NCBI GenBank assembly: GCA_947495135.1
Contig: CANLXN010000010.1
Coordinates: forward strand, 62,001 to 126,000
Origin: an uncultured Flavobacteriaceae bacterium
GTDB lineage: Bacteria; Bacteroidota; Bacteroidia; Flavobacteriales; Flavobacteriaceae
Reading direction: 5' to 3'
DNA: 64,000 nucleotides
The translations under genes were made by a program, and so were the position numbers. Positions 1 to 8,150 of the stretch are shown in pieces. Position 1 is the first letter of the stretch; every line of letters begins with the position of its first letter. A model generated the notes under the pieces. It made no database searches. It had not been told where the DNA came from and saw only the letters and a program-made list of their open reading frames with translations.

Positions 1-316
1 ACATAGTTCCATCTTCCAGTTCCACCGCAATATTTATTTCTCCCTGAGGGTCATTATCGTCAGTAATCCATTTAGCATTTGGTGCATTTTTGATTATTGT
101 TTCTCCAATATATGACGCTACTGAGAAAACAACTCCACCTAAGTTTTTTGCAAGACGACCACCTTTTATCGCTTGTCCGTCTTTCGTATTTTTTTGAACA
201 AATCGGTCAATTTCCATTAAGCTCCCGATTGAGTAATCCAAATCCATTCCGTCTTCTTTGAATGCTTTAGTAATCCAATCAAATTGTTTCTTAATATCTT
301 CTAATAATGTCGCCAT
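1..316 (-). CDS. cassette-encoded hypothetical protein, 3' end cut by window edge
   Basis: An open frame starts with ATG at 316-314 and stays open to the window edge, giving 105 residues. It begins MATLLEDIKKQFDWI and is acidic and soluble, with no signal peptide. A central segment (about residues 55-80) has a Gly-Gly run followed by a SYIGETIIKN-type helix and a Trp. This pattern is seen in small immunity-like or DUF3806-like proteins, but I cannot assign a family. The start lies 15 nt inside the repeat boundary at 331, the usual position for a cassette gene here. The function is unknown. Confidence 0.75.
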   Translation of the reverse strand, partial: MATLLEDIKKQFDWITKAFKEDGMDLDYSIGSLMEIDRFVQKNTKDGQAIKGGRLAKNLGGVVFSVASYIGETIIKNAPNAKWITDDNDPQGEINIAVELEDGTM

Positions 317-330
317 TTATATTTTTTTTA

Positions 331-470
331 GCTTGCTTACGTGTTTGTGTATGATTTCGTTGCGTGTTTCAGTAACTAATTTAGCAAATACAAACCGAAT
401 AGAAAATCCGCGAGGATTTTCGTAAGTAGGCGAGTACTAGCAATGAATTATACACGGTGTTAGCAACTGC
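331..470 (-). repeat. attC-like site 1
   Basis: Palindromic repeat with outer arms GTGTTTGTGTATGATTTCG and the inverse TTATACACGGTGTTAGC. A central hairpin reads GAAAATCCGCGAGGATTTTC. It closes the cassette carrying 484-1455. Confidence 0.7.
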
Positions 471-483
471 CTTTTATTCGCAT

Positions 484-1455
484 TTATATCTTTTCTATGA
501 ATTCCATCAATTTTACTTTGGCATCTTGTTTTGCTTTAAAATCACCATCATTATTTCCGCCAAATTCATATTCATAATCTTTTCCATCGATATTAATTCT
601 TCCTGTTCTATAACTCGAATCGTCATCAGGATTATTAGAAATTAAGTGTCCAGCGTTGTCATATTTTATATTCTGAAAGGAATGTTCAAAATTATTATCT
701 TCTAATCTATTTTCTATCATATCTGCCATTATAGATGATGGCCAAACCTTGTCATCGTTTCCGGAAAAAAGTATAATTGGTCCATTAATCTTTTCTACTT
801 TGATTGCTGCTTGTTTTATGAAATCAGTTTTTGTTAAACCTTTTTTCCAATATTCTACCATTTTAATTTTATTCGATTCGTTGCCTATGATTTTATTCAT
901 TGGTAGATAAGGAACATCAACTCCTTTATATTTCCAACTCGATTTCAATTCATCGGAATTGTACGGTAAAACTGTATTTGACCAAGAAACAGAACTTGGT
1001 GCATAGGCTATAACTCCGCTAATAGACTCAGTGAATGTGGAAGCAATTACTAAAGCTAATTCCGCATTTCTTGATGCTCCCATAACAACTATTTTATTTG
1101 GGTCGACCTGAGGCTGTTTTATAAGCCAATTAATGGCGTTTGCAAAGTATTCTAATTCAATTTCTTCAGGTAGTCTTGGTAAACCCTCTTTTCCAGTATA
1201 TGGTAGTGATAATCCAACCATTTCTTTATTCGCAAATTCTTGAGCCCAGTAATCTCCCCATTGTCCGCCACCAATTAGAATTATTGCAGTTTTATCGTTT
1301 AATTCATCTTTTGCAAAGTAATTTGCCTGAAATCCATCTTCGTTTATTGGTTTTGATTTTATTCCGTTGAAAAGCATATTGTCTGTAATGAAATAACATC
1401 CAAGTAGTAAAGCTATTATTCCAATAAAAAGAATAATTTTTCTGTTGTTTCTCAT
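484..1455 (-). CDS. alpha/beta hydrolase, BAAT/acyl-CoA thioesterase C-terminal-like
   Basis: A 323-residue protein with one N-terminal membrane segment or uncleaved signal (about residues 7-25), followed by an alpha/beta-hydrolase domain. The nucleophile elbow is VMGASRNAELAL, with Ser128 in a G-x-S-x-N context like that of the bile acid-CoA:amino acid N-acyltransferase / acyl-CoA thioester hydrolase C-terminal family. Asp234 or Asp235 (FSGNDDKVWP) and His270 (NAGHL) complete a plausible triad. The catalytic domain would lie outside the inner membrane. It is a single-gene cassette with flanking ends GTTAGCAAC and GTTGCTAAC. The fold is clear, but the substrate cannot be inferred. Confidence 0.85.
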   Translation of the reverse strand: MRNNRKIILFIGIIALLLGCYFITDNMLFNGIKSKPINEDGFQANYFAKDELNDKTAIILIGGGQWGDYWAQEFANKEMVGLSLPYTGKEGLPRLPEEIELEYFANAINWLIKQPQVDPNKIVVMGASRNAELALVIASTFTESISGVIAYAPSSVSWSNTVLPYNSDELKSSWKYKGVDVPYLPMNKIIGNESNKIKMVEYWKKGLTKTDFIKQAAIKVEKINGPIILFSGNDDKVWPSSIMADMIENRLEDNNFEHSFQNIKYDNAGHLISNNPDDDSSYRTGRINIDGKDYEYEFGGNNDGDFKAKQDAKVKLMEFIEKI

Positions 1456-1469
1456 TTTTGGTTTAGGTT

Positions 1470-1607
1470 GTTGCTAACGGTATTGTATATGGCACGTTGC
1501 CATATTAGTAGTTATATTTTATTCAGTCGTAACTGAGGTTACTTAGTAGTGGAGAGTTTAAAGTTAGCCAAATTTTGGCAATGTGTTATATACGTTGTTA
1601 CCCACAG
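1470..1607 (-). repeat. attC-like site 2
   Basis: Repeat between the cassettes of 484-1455 and 1611-2441, from GCTAACGGTATTGTATATGG to TTATATACGTTGTTACCC. The centre is diverged and the hairpin is weaker than in its neighbours. Confidence 0.65.
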
Positions 1608-1610
1608 TTA

Positions 1611-2441
1611 TTACTCTGGTATCAGTCGAAATTTGGTTCTCTTATTTCCGCCCAGTCCCATCATCGAAAAATTGGTTTGGATTTCCATGTCTCCGTCATA
1701 TTCAATCCACATTCCTTTATTAATTGAGAAATGACCTATGGCTTGATGAGTCATTTTCATATAAGTTTTTTCATCACTTTTTCCGGTAAACATTGTCATG
1801 AGTCCGTTGCCAAAGTTGCCAGAGACAAACTCTTCAATGTCATATTTAATCACAGCAATTTGGTCACCATTTTTTTCAATGATTTTATCAAGGTAAACCT
1901 CATTCCTCTTGAACAACGTGTCCGCAATAAAATTTTGGTCCATTGCAATCATATCGACATTTAAACTCCACTTGTCGCCTACTTTGACAGGCTTATTCGG
2001 GAGTTCAAATAATATCGAAACCAGATTGTTTTGAGCACTTTTGTAGTAAAAACTTAAGAGTTCACCATTCTGGCTCACCTTGCCGCGAAGTACGACGTTA
2101 CCATTCATCTCAGCCATTCCAGAAAATATGTTTTCGTTTGTATCGGTTTTATCTTTTTTAATCAACATCGCGATATCGATGTTTTTCATTCTGTCGGGAT
2201 AAAGTTTCGTCTCATATTTTAAATTACTCATGCTTTCCTTCATATTCTTAAAGATATCAGAAGCCTTTCCAAATAATGTATCAATTTCCTGCCCTTGCTC
2301 CGCTTGCTCTACTGGAATGTCCGTCATAACAGTATTATAAGTGAGCGTATCATTTATTATCCACTTTAAATCTACGGTTTTGTCTTCCTGAGCATTTACT
2401 GAAAAAGTGGTAACTATAATAATTAGCAATAATTTTCTCAT
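1611..2441 (-). CDS. secreted hypothetical protein (DUF6263-like)
   Basis: A 276-residue protein with a short Sec signal peptide ending in VNAQ at about residue 17. The rest is a beta-rich domain with a repeated pattern of long strands. A segment FELPNKPVKVGDKWSLNVD (about residues 150-168) is the 'PVKVGDSW'-type motif of DUF6263-like periplasmic proteins common in Bacteroidota. No catalytic residues can be recognised. It is a single-gene cassette whose ends GTTACCCACA and TGTGGGTAAC are exactly complementary over 10 bases. The family assignment rests on this motif and the overall layout only. Confidence 0.8.
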   Translation of the reverse strand: MRKLLLIIIVTTFSVNAQEDKTVDLKWIINDTLTYNTVMTDIPVEQAEQGQEIDTLFGKASDIFKNMKESMSNLKYETKLYPDRMKNIDIAMLIKKDKTDTNENIFSGMAEMNGNVVLRGKVSQNGELLSFYYKSAQNNLVSILFELPNKPVKVGDKWSLNVDMIAMDQNFIADTLFKRNEVYLDKIIEKNGDQIAVIKYDIEEFVSGNFGNGLMTMFTGKSDEKTYMKMTHQAIGHFSINKGMWIEYDGDMEIQTNFSMMGLGGNKRTKFRLIPE

Positions 2442-2444
2442 AAT

Positions 2445-2586
2445 TGTGGGTAACGTGTTTGTGTATGGTTAGTTGCTCTGCGACTAAAGATAGCAAAAGG
2501 GGACGGATCTGAGGGAAATTCGGAGAATTTTCCGATTAGGACTTACCATACTCTAGCAATTAACTATACACGTTGTTGGCAACAGT
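2445..2586 (-). repeat. attC-like site 3
   Basis: Runs from GGGTAACGTGTTTGTGTATGG to CTATACACGTTGTTGGCAAC. The internal hairpin (GAAATTCGGAGAATTTTC) is imperfect. Confidence 0.7.
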
Positions 2587-2590
2587 ATTT

Positions 2591-3292
2591 TTAATTCAAT
2601 AAATTCTTGTTATTTCCCAAACTATCTACGTACTGCATAACAGGATTCCCTTTGGCATCAACATAAATCGAGAGTTTGATGTTATTTTCTTTGTCTAATA
2701 GGAAAAGTCCAGTATTCAAATTTTCTAACCTCCCAAGAAATAAACGTTTTGGTGCCAAATGTTCAGGATTCTCCCAAAATTTTTTAAACTCATCAGCTCG
2801 CTCGATAGAATCTTCAATTTTACTTATAGAATTATACTCTTTAATCACCTTTTGATAACTTTTTTCTGAACGTTCACTAATTTCTAATCCATATTGTCTG
2901 AACCATTTACCATTTTCTTCGTATTCATCTTTACGAAGAACCATAATTTGGTCATTTTTATTTTGGTCAAATGTTAACATTTGGTAAGTTCCTTCACTAT
3001 CCTTATCAAATACCAATCCACCAACTTCATCACCTTCGCTATTGAAGAAAATAAGACCAGGTGTATTTCGTTCAGAATTTTCAGGGTTAGTCAATTCTCC
3101 ATTCGTAGTAGCTAAAGCTTGGTCTTTAGGATTGCTTAACACAATAAATTTATTGCCATTTTCTCCAACAATGTCTATTCGTTCAGCTGTGAGTTTTTTA
3201 AAATGTGTACTTTCCTTTTTTATTTTGTTGTAAAACAAATAGCCTATTATAGATAATAAAAGAATTAAATTAATTAGTGAGAGTTTTTTCAT
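2591..3292 (-). CDS. membrane-anchored hypothetical protein
   Basis: A 233-residue protein with an N-terminal membrane anchor (about residues 5-22, INLILLLSIIGYLFY) and a soluble remainder. The soluble part starts with an ERIDIVGENGNKFIVLSN segment, a beta pattern found in uncharacterised flavobacterial proteins, and continues as alternating strands and a charged helical stretch around residues 125-170. I see no enzyme motif. It is a single-gene cassette with ends GTTGGCAAC and GTTGCCAAC. The function is unknown. Confidence 0.8.
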   Translation of the reverse strand: MKKLSLINLILLLSIIGYLFYNKIKKESTHFKKLTAERIDIVGENGNKFIVLSNPKDQALATTNGELTNPENSERNTPGLIFFNSEGDEVGGLVFDKDSEGTYQMLTFDQNKNDQIMVLRKDEYEENGKWFRQYGLEISERSEKSYQKVIKEYNSISKIEDSIERADEFKKFWENPEHLAPKRLFLGRLENLNTGLFLLDKENNIKLSIYVDAKGNPVMQYVDSLGNNKNLLN

Positions 3293-3358
3293 TATTAAAT
3301 ATTTTTTGTTTACCTAAAGATTAATAGTTTACTTGTTTGTTACGATTTATAGATATAT

Positions 3359-3496
3359 TGTTGCCAACGTGTTTGGCTATGGACAGTGGCGTGGGTTAAT
3401 ACGGACTTTTGCAAGTACACGACAAACTGAAAATTCCTACGGAATTTTCAGGATAAGCCTGTAAAAGCAATTGTTTATAGCCATTGTTGCCAGTAG
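3359..3496 (-). repeat. attC-like site 4 (GGCTATGG subtype)
   Basis: From TTGCCAACGTGTTTGGCTATGG to TTTATAGCCATTGTTGCCAG. The inner arms read GGCTATGG / ATAGCCAT rather than GTGTATGG / ATACAC, which marks a second attC subfamily. A central hairpin GAAAATTCCTACGGAATTTTC lies near 3430. Confidence 0.7.
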
Positions 3497-3505
3497 TTTT
3501 TTTAT

Positions 3506-4138
3506 TTATAAGTGACTTAAATTCAGTTCCATTTTATTGTTTAAAGTATCTACTTTGAAATAAAACGGTTCAGCTCTATTTATTTCGTTGTTGTTGTGCT
3601 CAAAATCAAATCCGTTAGCATAATTTTTCCACAAGCCTTTATCTGATTCCAATTCCGCATGTTTAAGAATTTGTTCCACAATATTTTTCTCATCAGATTC
3701 TTTATATTCAATTGTCAGTCCGATAGAATAATCAGAGTCAAAAGCTCCTTCTGTATGTTCGATAAGATTTTCCAAAACCTCAAAATCTTTTGGGATAACC
3801 AAATCTGTTTTTTCTTGAATTAAAGGTTCGATTCTTTCTAATGCTAACTCTCCATCTGGTTTGTCCATCATTCCTGCAAATGGATAAACCATAAATCCAA
3901 GGATGAGAAATGGTATAGCCAGAATTGATAATTGTAAAAATCCAATTGCTATTTTTCCTTTAAAAAATTGCCAAATTGCTGAAATCAGTAATACCATTCC
4001 AAAAAATAAGACAGTATAAAATCCAATGTCTGTATTATTCAATAAAGAACTACTAATGAAAAGAATAAGTGATGTCCCGAAAAGTAAGATTGGAATCCAC
4101 CATTTAGTAACTAAATATTTCTTTAAAATTTCTGTCAT
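3506..4138 (-). CDS. three-TM membrane protein, unknown function
   Basis: A 210-residue protein with three hydrophobic segments in the first half (about residues 13-32, 37-58 and 64-87), followed by a hydrophilic domain of about 120 residues rich in Glu and Asp. The layout suggests a small membrane domain presenting a soluble domain. No family is recognised. It is a single-gene cassette with ends GTTGCCAGTAG and TTACTGGCAAC. The ATG at 4138 lies 8 nt from the repeat, so expression probably depends on a promoter outside the cassette. Confidence 0.8.
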   Translation of the reverse strand: MTEILKKYLVTKWWIPILLFGTSLILFISSSLLNNTDIGFYTVLFFGMVLLISAIWQFFKGKIAIGFLQLSILAIPFLILGFMVYPFAGMMDKPDGELALERIEPLIQEKTDLVIPKDFEVLENLIEHTEGAFDSDYSIGLTIEYKESDEKNIVEQILKHAELESDKGLWKNYANGFDFEHNNNEINRAEPFYFKVDTLNNKMELNLSHL

Positions 4139-4145
4139 TCCAAAT

Positions 4146-4280
4146 TACTGGCAACGTTCAAGGCTATGATACGGCAGAGAAAATTCGGTAGAATTTTCGG
4201 CTGGTCCAAAGCCAATCCAAGTTAGTATTAATTTTCGGTTTGGGGATTACTTTTGCTGAATTATAGGCATTGTTAGAGGC
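4146..4280 (-). repeat. attC-like site 5
   Basis: Near-duplicate of the site at 10791-10926. It contains the hairpin GAAAATTCGGTAGAATTTTC and arms GGCTATGATACGG and ATTATAGGCATTGTTAG. Confidence 0.7.
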
Positions 4281-4452
4281 GGTTGCGAAACACAAACTAA
4301 CTAAGGAAACCCTCCATTTCGCAGTTTTGCTTAGATCACCTTGCTCCATCCTGCCGTATCACTTCGTAGTGCTACAAGAGTGAGAAGGTTTCCCTCCGCA
4401 GTACTCCGTTTCGCCATAGGAGTGAGGTTGTTTGGAGCTATTTTGAGCAATT
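4274..4452 (-). other. ORF-less cassette, copy 1
   Basis: About 180 bp between two attC-like sites with no credible gene. Its ends are GTTAGAGGC and GCCTATAAC, nearly complementary. It carries two similar segments, AAGGAAACCCTCC near 4306 and AAGGTTTCCCTCCG near 4386. A near-identical second copy lies at 10919-11105. Cassettes without genes are known in integrons; whether this one has an RNA or promoter role cannot be told from sequence. Confidence 0.55.
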
Positions 4453-4592
4453 GCCTATAACGGTTTTGTGTAAGCGTCAGTAACGGGAAAGTGCGCGAGT
4501 ACTTTCCGCTGACGCACCTAATTTAGCAAAACGAGTTGAATTTCCGATTAGGAAATTCAGCCGTTATTGCGCTTACACGTTGTTGGGTACAG
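4450..4592 (-). repeat. attC-like site 6
   Basis: From GCCTATAACGGTTTTGTGTAAG to GCTTACACGTTGTTGGGTAC. The inner arms (TGTGTAAGCG / GCGCTTACACG) differ in sequence from other sites but pair with each other, so the pairing has been kept. Confidence 0.65.
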
Positions 4593-5166
4593 TTATTTCT
4601 ATTGTTTTTATGTTTTCAAAAGGTTCGATGTCAGCTTTAAACTCCAATCTGTCAAAAGCGATGGCTGATTTACCTTTCTCAATTTCAGAATTCAATAAAC
4701 TTTCCAAAAATCCGATTCCGATTGCGTCTACACCATAATAATCTAAAATTATACTATCATTTAGTTCAAAAAGTGCCTTTATTATCAACGCTTTCTTATT
4801 TGTGAAACTCAAATGCTCAAACTTGTCAGTCAGGTTTATTCCGATTTCTTCCACAATTCGTTTTGCGTTTTGTTTGTCAATCCGCATTTTGTTTATCAAA
4901 TATTTTTCGGCAGTTAGAGGATTTAATAATTCCGCTGTGGTATTTTGTCGGTAGTTTTTCGCCCAATGAAAATCCGATTTTTTATTTTGAAAATGCTTTA
5001 TTAATTCAATCGTCAAGTCAAAACCTAAAGGTTGATGTTCAGAGTCAAAATTTGGAATGTAAATTCTGATTAGATTTCCGCTTTTTAATTCAAATTCAGG
5101 TACAGAAATTCCGTTAATTTCAAATTCTTTATTATGGAAAATGCTGTTCGTCATAATTGTACCCAA
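4573..5166 (-). CDS. degenerate ABC-ATPase-like protein
   Basis: A 197-residue protein that begins like an ABC ATPase domain (FEINGISVPEFELKSGNLIRI, positions near residues 15-34). It later has a segment resembling the signature-to-Walker-B stretch: LSFTNKKALIIKALFELN, then SIILDYYGVDAIG and a helix and strand as in the D-loop/H-loop region. The Walker A P-loop is absent; the corresponding place reads YIPNFDSEHQPLG. I see no normal signature sequence and no catalytic Glu. It is probably an ABC-fold protein that no longer hydrolyses ATP. The alternative is chance resemblance. Single-gene cassette, ends GTTGGGTAC and GTACCCAAC. The start could also be the ATG five codons in (residue 5). Confidence 0.7.
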   Translation of the reverse strand: MGTIMTNSIFHNKEFEINGISVPEFELKSGNLIRIYIPNFDSEHQPLGFDLTIELIKHFQNKKSDFHWAKNYRQNTTAELLNPLTAEKYLINKMRIDKQNAKRIVEEIGINLTDKFEHLSFTNKKALIIKALFELNDSIILDYYGVDAIGIGFLESLLNSEIEKGKSAIAFDRLEFKADIEPFENIKTIEITVPNNV

Positions 5167-5293
5167 CGGTTTTGTGTATGGCTCGTTGCGGGAAATCAGC
5201 TATGATTTTCCGCCGTAACCGAAAGATAGCAAATTGCAATGAATTCCGATTAGGAATTCAGCCGCAATGAGCTATACACGTTGTTACCTCACG
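5159..5293 (-). repeat. attC-like site 7
   Basis: Shares long stretches with the site at 8010-8145 (CCGAAAGATAGCAAA, CCGATTAGGAATTCAGCCGC). The hairpin is GGAAATCAGCTATGATTTTCC. Confidence 0.7.
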
Positions 5294-5949
5294 TATTTAT
5301 TTTCGTCCAAATCAAATGCCTCAATAAAAGGATTATTCGTTTTCGGCATATTATCTATTGGGATTCCAGTTTCAAGAATTCTGACCATTTTTTCTCCATT
5401 TATGATAGTGTCCAAAAGTCTTGTCTCGTAAAGCATTCCTATTAAAGTGTCACTTGTGTGAGTATATTCAAATTCAACATAATCCTTGTTTTTGGATTCA
5501 AAGTCCCAAACTTTTGTCGAATCTCTTTTTGAATGTAAAAAAGCCAATCCTAAACTCTTTTCGATTATTGGGCTTTTAAATTCGTAATCATCTTTATTAT
5601 GGAAATATACTCTTCCATAATATTCATTTTCTCCTCTTTTGTTAAATTCCAAAACGTAAAACGTACTTTTAGTAGAATCCAAGACTTTATTTCTGTAAAA
5701 TTTGAATTGTTGATAGAGTGTATCTTTATTTTCGGTTAGATAAACTTCTACTTTTTCAATGGTATTCCTATTTGGAAATATATATTCAAGCCATTGTCTT
5801 TCATATTTGTATTCTTTTATTTTCTGAATGACTTTAGAATCTTCTGTTATCTTCTTTTTACTGTTTTTTGATTCACAAGACTGAAAAACAATAATACTTA
5901 TAAGACAAAGTGATAATAAAATTAGTAATTCAGTTTTCGGTTTGTTCAT
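5284..5949 (-). CDS. hypothetical lipoprotein
   Basis: A 221-residue protein with an N-terminal hydrophobic stretch ending in the lipobox-like FQSC at about residues 22-25, followed by a Lys/Ser/Asp-rich linker typical of Bacteroidota lipoproteins. The rest is hydrophilic, with alternating strands and many Tyr and Phe residues. No known domain is recognised. The ends of the cassette read GTTACCTCACG and TGTGAGGTAAC, complementary over 9 bases, which fixes it as one cassette. The function is unknown. Confidence 0.8.
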   Translation of the reverse strand: MNKPKTELLILLSLCLISIIVFQSCESKNSKKKITEDSKVIQKIKEYKYERQWLEYIFPNRNTIEKVEVYLTENKDTLYQQFKFYRNKVLDSTKSTFYVLEFNKRGENEYYGRVYFHNKDDYEFKSPIIEKSLGLAFLHSKRDSTKVWDFESKNKDYVEFEYTHTSDTLIGMLYETRLLDTIINGEKMVRILETGIPIDNMPKTNNPFIEAFDLDENKYVR

Positions 5950-5950
5950 A

Positions 5951-6089
5951 TGTGAGGTAACGATCTCGGCTAGGGGTAGTTGCGTAGGTTAGCACTTAAC
6001 TTTACAGGTACACACCGAGTTCGAAATTCCGCAGGAATTTCCAAAGTAGGCGAGAACAAGCAATTACTTATAGCCATTGTTGTAAAACG
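5951..6089 (-). repeat. attC-like site 8
   Basis: Practically identical over about 120 bp to the site at 11099-11235, starting TAACGATCTCGGCTAGGGG. Central hairpin GAAATTCCGCAGGAATTTC. The identity points to recent copying or recombination between the two positions. Confidence 0.75.
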
Positions 6090-6096
6090 TTTTTTT

Positions 6097-6537
6097 CTAA
6101 TTCTGATTCAATTTTGCAGACTCTTGTAGTTCATCATCTATGTCAACATCCCAATTGAGATTTTGAACTTGCCATTTGTCATTCGGTTTATACAAAACAA
6201 AAGTAAAGCGTACAGGTTGTCGGTCATATTTGAGCATATAACTTATTAATTTTAAATTATTTCCGACACTTTTTTCTGTTATCATTTCATAACCATAATA
6301 ATCTCCAATCAACGGAAGTATATCTTTAAATTTTGTTTTCAAACTTTCTACTCCGTCTATGTTTCTCTCCATCCATTTATTAGTCGAAAAAGCGTAATCC
6401 ATTGCTTTCACAGGTTCGTTTTCGAATACTCTAAAAAATTCAGTTGTAATTTCTTTTTCAGAAGATTGTGCTTTCAATTCGGTTATAGATGTTATTGATA
6501 TTATAATCAATAGTAATAAGGTGATTTTTTTTCTCAT
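6097..6537 (-). CDS. secreted NTF2/DUF4878-like hypothetical protein
   Basis: A 146-residue protein. I start it at the ATG 6537-6535, because this gives a normal signal peptide (MRKKITLLLLIIISITS, cleavage after LKAQ); the longer open frame upstream is only repeat sequence. The mature part (EITTEFFRVFENEPVKAMDYAF, then strands ending in KPNDKWQVQNLNWD) has the helix-plus-curved-sheet pattern of small NTF2-like or DUF4019/DUF3887-like periplasmic domains. It has no enzyme residues that I can identify. Single-gene cassette with ends GTTGTAAAAC and GTTTTACAAC. Confidence 0.8.
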   Translation of the reverse strand: MRKKITLLLLIIISITSITELKAQSSEKEITTEFFRVFENEPVKAMDYAFSTNKWMERNIDGVESLKTKFKDILPLIGDYYGYEMITEKSVGNNLKLISYMLKYDRQPVRFTFVLYKPNDKWQVQNLNWDVDIDDELQESAKLNQN

Positions 6538-6549
6538 TAGTTTCTGTAA

Positions 6550-6754
6550 ATGTTTTACAACGGCTGGGCTATGATTAGTGCGGCACAGAAATCCAACGGA
6601 TTTCCAGCTACGCGCTAAGCAAAAGCTTTTGGTTTTGTTTTTTCTTTTTTTGTTCGAAAGCAAAATCCCAAAGATTTTGCGACTTCATAAATATACACAG
6701 ACCTAAGTGTAAAACCCGAAGTCCGTATTAATTATAGGCTTTGTTACCCACAGT
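6550..6754 (-). repeat. attC-like site 9 (long form)
   Basis: About 205 bp, longer than the other sites. It has two hairpins in the centre: GAAATCCAACGGATTTC near 6588, and AAAATCCCAAAGATTTT near 6661. The outer arms are GTTTTACAACGG and TATAGGCTTTGTTACCC. Confidence 0.6.
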
Positions 6755-7224
6755 TATTTTCTACGGTACTTTTCGTACAGTTTTTCATTTCCCAACTCAA
6801 GAGTATAATCCGTTATTTTTTTGATATTAGTTTTAATCGGAAGATAGTATTCTCCATCGATTTTTTCTAAATGTCCAGAATTTGCTTGACTTTCGAACGA
6901 TTTTGCTCCTTCCATTTCAAGTTCCATTTTTTGTAGCAAAACAAGTTTTTTTTCTTCAATTCTCCATTTACCGGAATGTTCAATGAAATCCGGATTTTGG
7001 TATTCTACATACTGTCCATTAATTTTTAACTCTAGTTTTGGATAGCCGTTTGGAATAGGCATAGAAGGCATTTCCTTAAATTCTGTTGACTTTTCTTCTT
7101 CAGTCCTGAAATCGCATTTTTCTTCGAAATACCAAACACCACTTATTGAATTTTTAGTGTCCGTTTGTCCATAAAAATTAGTGAACCCAATCAATAACAT
7201 TGATAAAAATAAAAGGTTTTTCAT
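6754..7224 (-). CDS. secreted lipocalin-like hypothetical protein
   Basis: A 156-residue protein with a Sec signal peptide (about residues 1-19, ending FYGQ). The mature part begins ISGVWYFEEK and later has HSGKWRIEEKKLVLLQ. These are the G-x-W start and the 'W-x-ieeniLil' strand of lipocalin-like domain proteins of Bacteroidota. The fit is by pattern only. It is a single-gene cassette with ends GTTACCCACAG and TGTGGGTAAC, the same end sequence as the cassette at 1611-2441. The ligand is unknown. Confidence 0.8.
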   Translation of the reverse strand: MKNLLFLSMLLIGFTNFYGQTDTKNSISGVWYFEEKCDFRTEEEKSTEFKEMPSMPIPNGYPKLELKINGQYVEYQNPDFIEHSGKWRIEEKKLVLLQKMELEMEGAKSFESQANSGHLEKIDGEYYLPIKTNIKKITDYTLELGNEKLYEKYRRK

Positions 7225-7225
7225 A

Positions 7226-7371
7226 ATTGTGGGTAACGGTATTGTGTATGGTTAGTTGCGTGTTTCAGCAACTAATTTAGTAAACAAAAACGAACGCGAG
7301 AAAATTCCGAAGGAATTTTCCAAATAAGCAACGACCAAAGCAATTAATTATACACGTTGTTGGCAATACGT
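7226..7371 (-). repeat. attC-like site 10
   Basis: From GTGGGTAACGGTATTGTGTATGG to TTATACACGTTGTTGGCAAT. Central hairpin GAAAATTCCGAAGGAATTTTC, a perfect 9-bp stem. Confidence 0.75.
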
Positions 7372-7386
7372 GCTTTTATTAAATGT

Positions 7387-7983
7387 TTAGAAAAGAATAT
7401 TAATACCATTTATTAACATTTGTACTGCCATCATAACTAATATCATTCCCATTAAGCTTTCAATAGCTTTCAACCCTCGTTCACGAAGAATTTTATAAAG
7501 AAATGGGGCAGTCAGCAATAATATAGCAGATAGCGCCCAAGCGATAAGAAGTGCAAAAAACCAATTACCCATCTGATCGGGTTCATTACTAGTCATTAGA
7601 ATTAGCATAGCTAAAACTGAAGGCCCTGCAATCATTGGTATAGCAATAGGAACGATAAAAGGTTCTCCACCAGGTTGTTTTCCCATTACACCTTCTGGGC
7701 GAGGAAATATCAGTCGAAGACCTATTATTAATAAGATAATTCCTCCAGCAATCGTAACTGATTCTTGTTGTAAATGAAGAAAATTTAAAAGACTCTGCCC
7801 AACAAAAAGGAAAATAATCAGTATTACAAGAGCGATTAAAAGCTCTCGAATAATAATAAATCGTTGACGTTTAGGGCTTATACCCTTCAAAACTGATAAT
7901 AATACAGGTATATTACCTAAAGGATCCATTAAAAAAAAAAGTAATACTGCAGCTGACCAAATTGAGCCTCCTAAATCGTTCAT
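7387..7983 (-). CDS. MarC family integral membrane protein
   Basis: A 198-residue protein with six predicted membrane helices. The N-terminal FFLMDPLGNIPVLLSVLKG and the C-terminal RGLKAIESLMGMILVMMAVQMLINGI are the family signatures of MarC / YhgN proteins (Pfam MarC, sometimes called NAAT transporters). The length matches the family. The transport activity of this family is poorly established, and the old link to antibiotic resistance was not confirmed. As a cassette gene it is unusual in being a recognisable, complete inner-membrane protein. Cassette ends GTTGGCAAT and ATTGCCAAC. The start codon lies 24 nt from the repeat. Confidence 0.93.
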   Translation of the reverse strand: MNDLGGSIWSAAVLLFFLMDPLGNIPVLLSVLKGISPKRQRFIIIRELLIALVILIIFLFVGQSLLNFLHLQQESVTIAGGIILLIIGLRLIFPRPEGVMGKQPGGEPFIVPIAIPMIAGPSVLAMLILMTSNEPDQMGNWFFALLIAWALSAILLLTAPFLYKILRERGLKAIESLMGMILVMMAVQMLINGINILF

Positions 7984-8009
7984 ATTTTTATTATTTATTA
8001 TTCACGCAT

Positions 8010-8145
8010 TATTGCCAACGGTTTTGTGTATGGCTTGTTGCGGAAAAGCAGCTATGATTTTCCGCTGAGACCGAAAGATAGCAAATAGCAATGAATTCCG
8101 ATTAGGAATTCAGCCGCAATGAGCTATACACGTTGTTGTAAAACG
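8010..8145 (-). repeat. attC-like site 11
   Basis: Closely related to the site at 5159-5293. From TTGCCAACGGTTTTGTGTATGG to GCTATACACGTTGTTGTAAAAC, with the hairpin GAAAAGCAGCTATGATTTTC. Confidence 0.75.
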
Positions 8146-8150
8146 TTTTT

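Noticed and set aside
4164-4349. Minus-strand reading frame of 61 residues, with a near-copy of 63 residues at 10804-10995
   Set aside because: Both run through an attC-like site and the gene-free cassette. They look conserved only because the DNA is duplicated, and the protein has no domain pattern.
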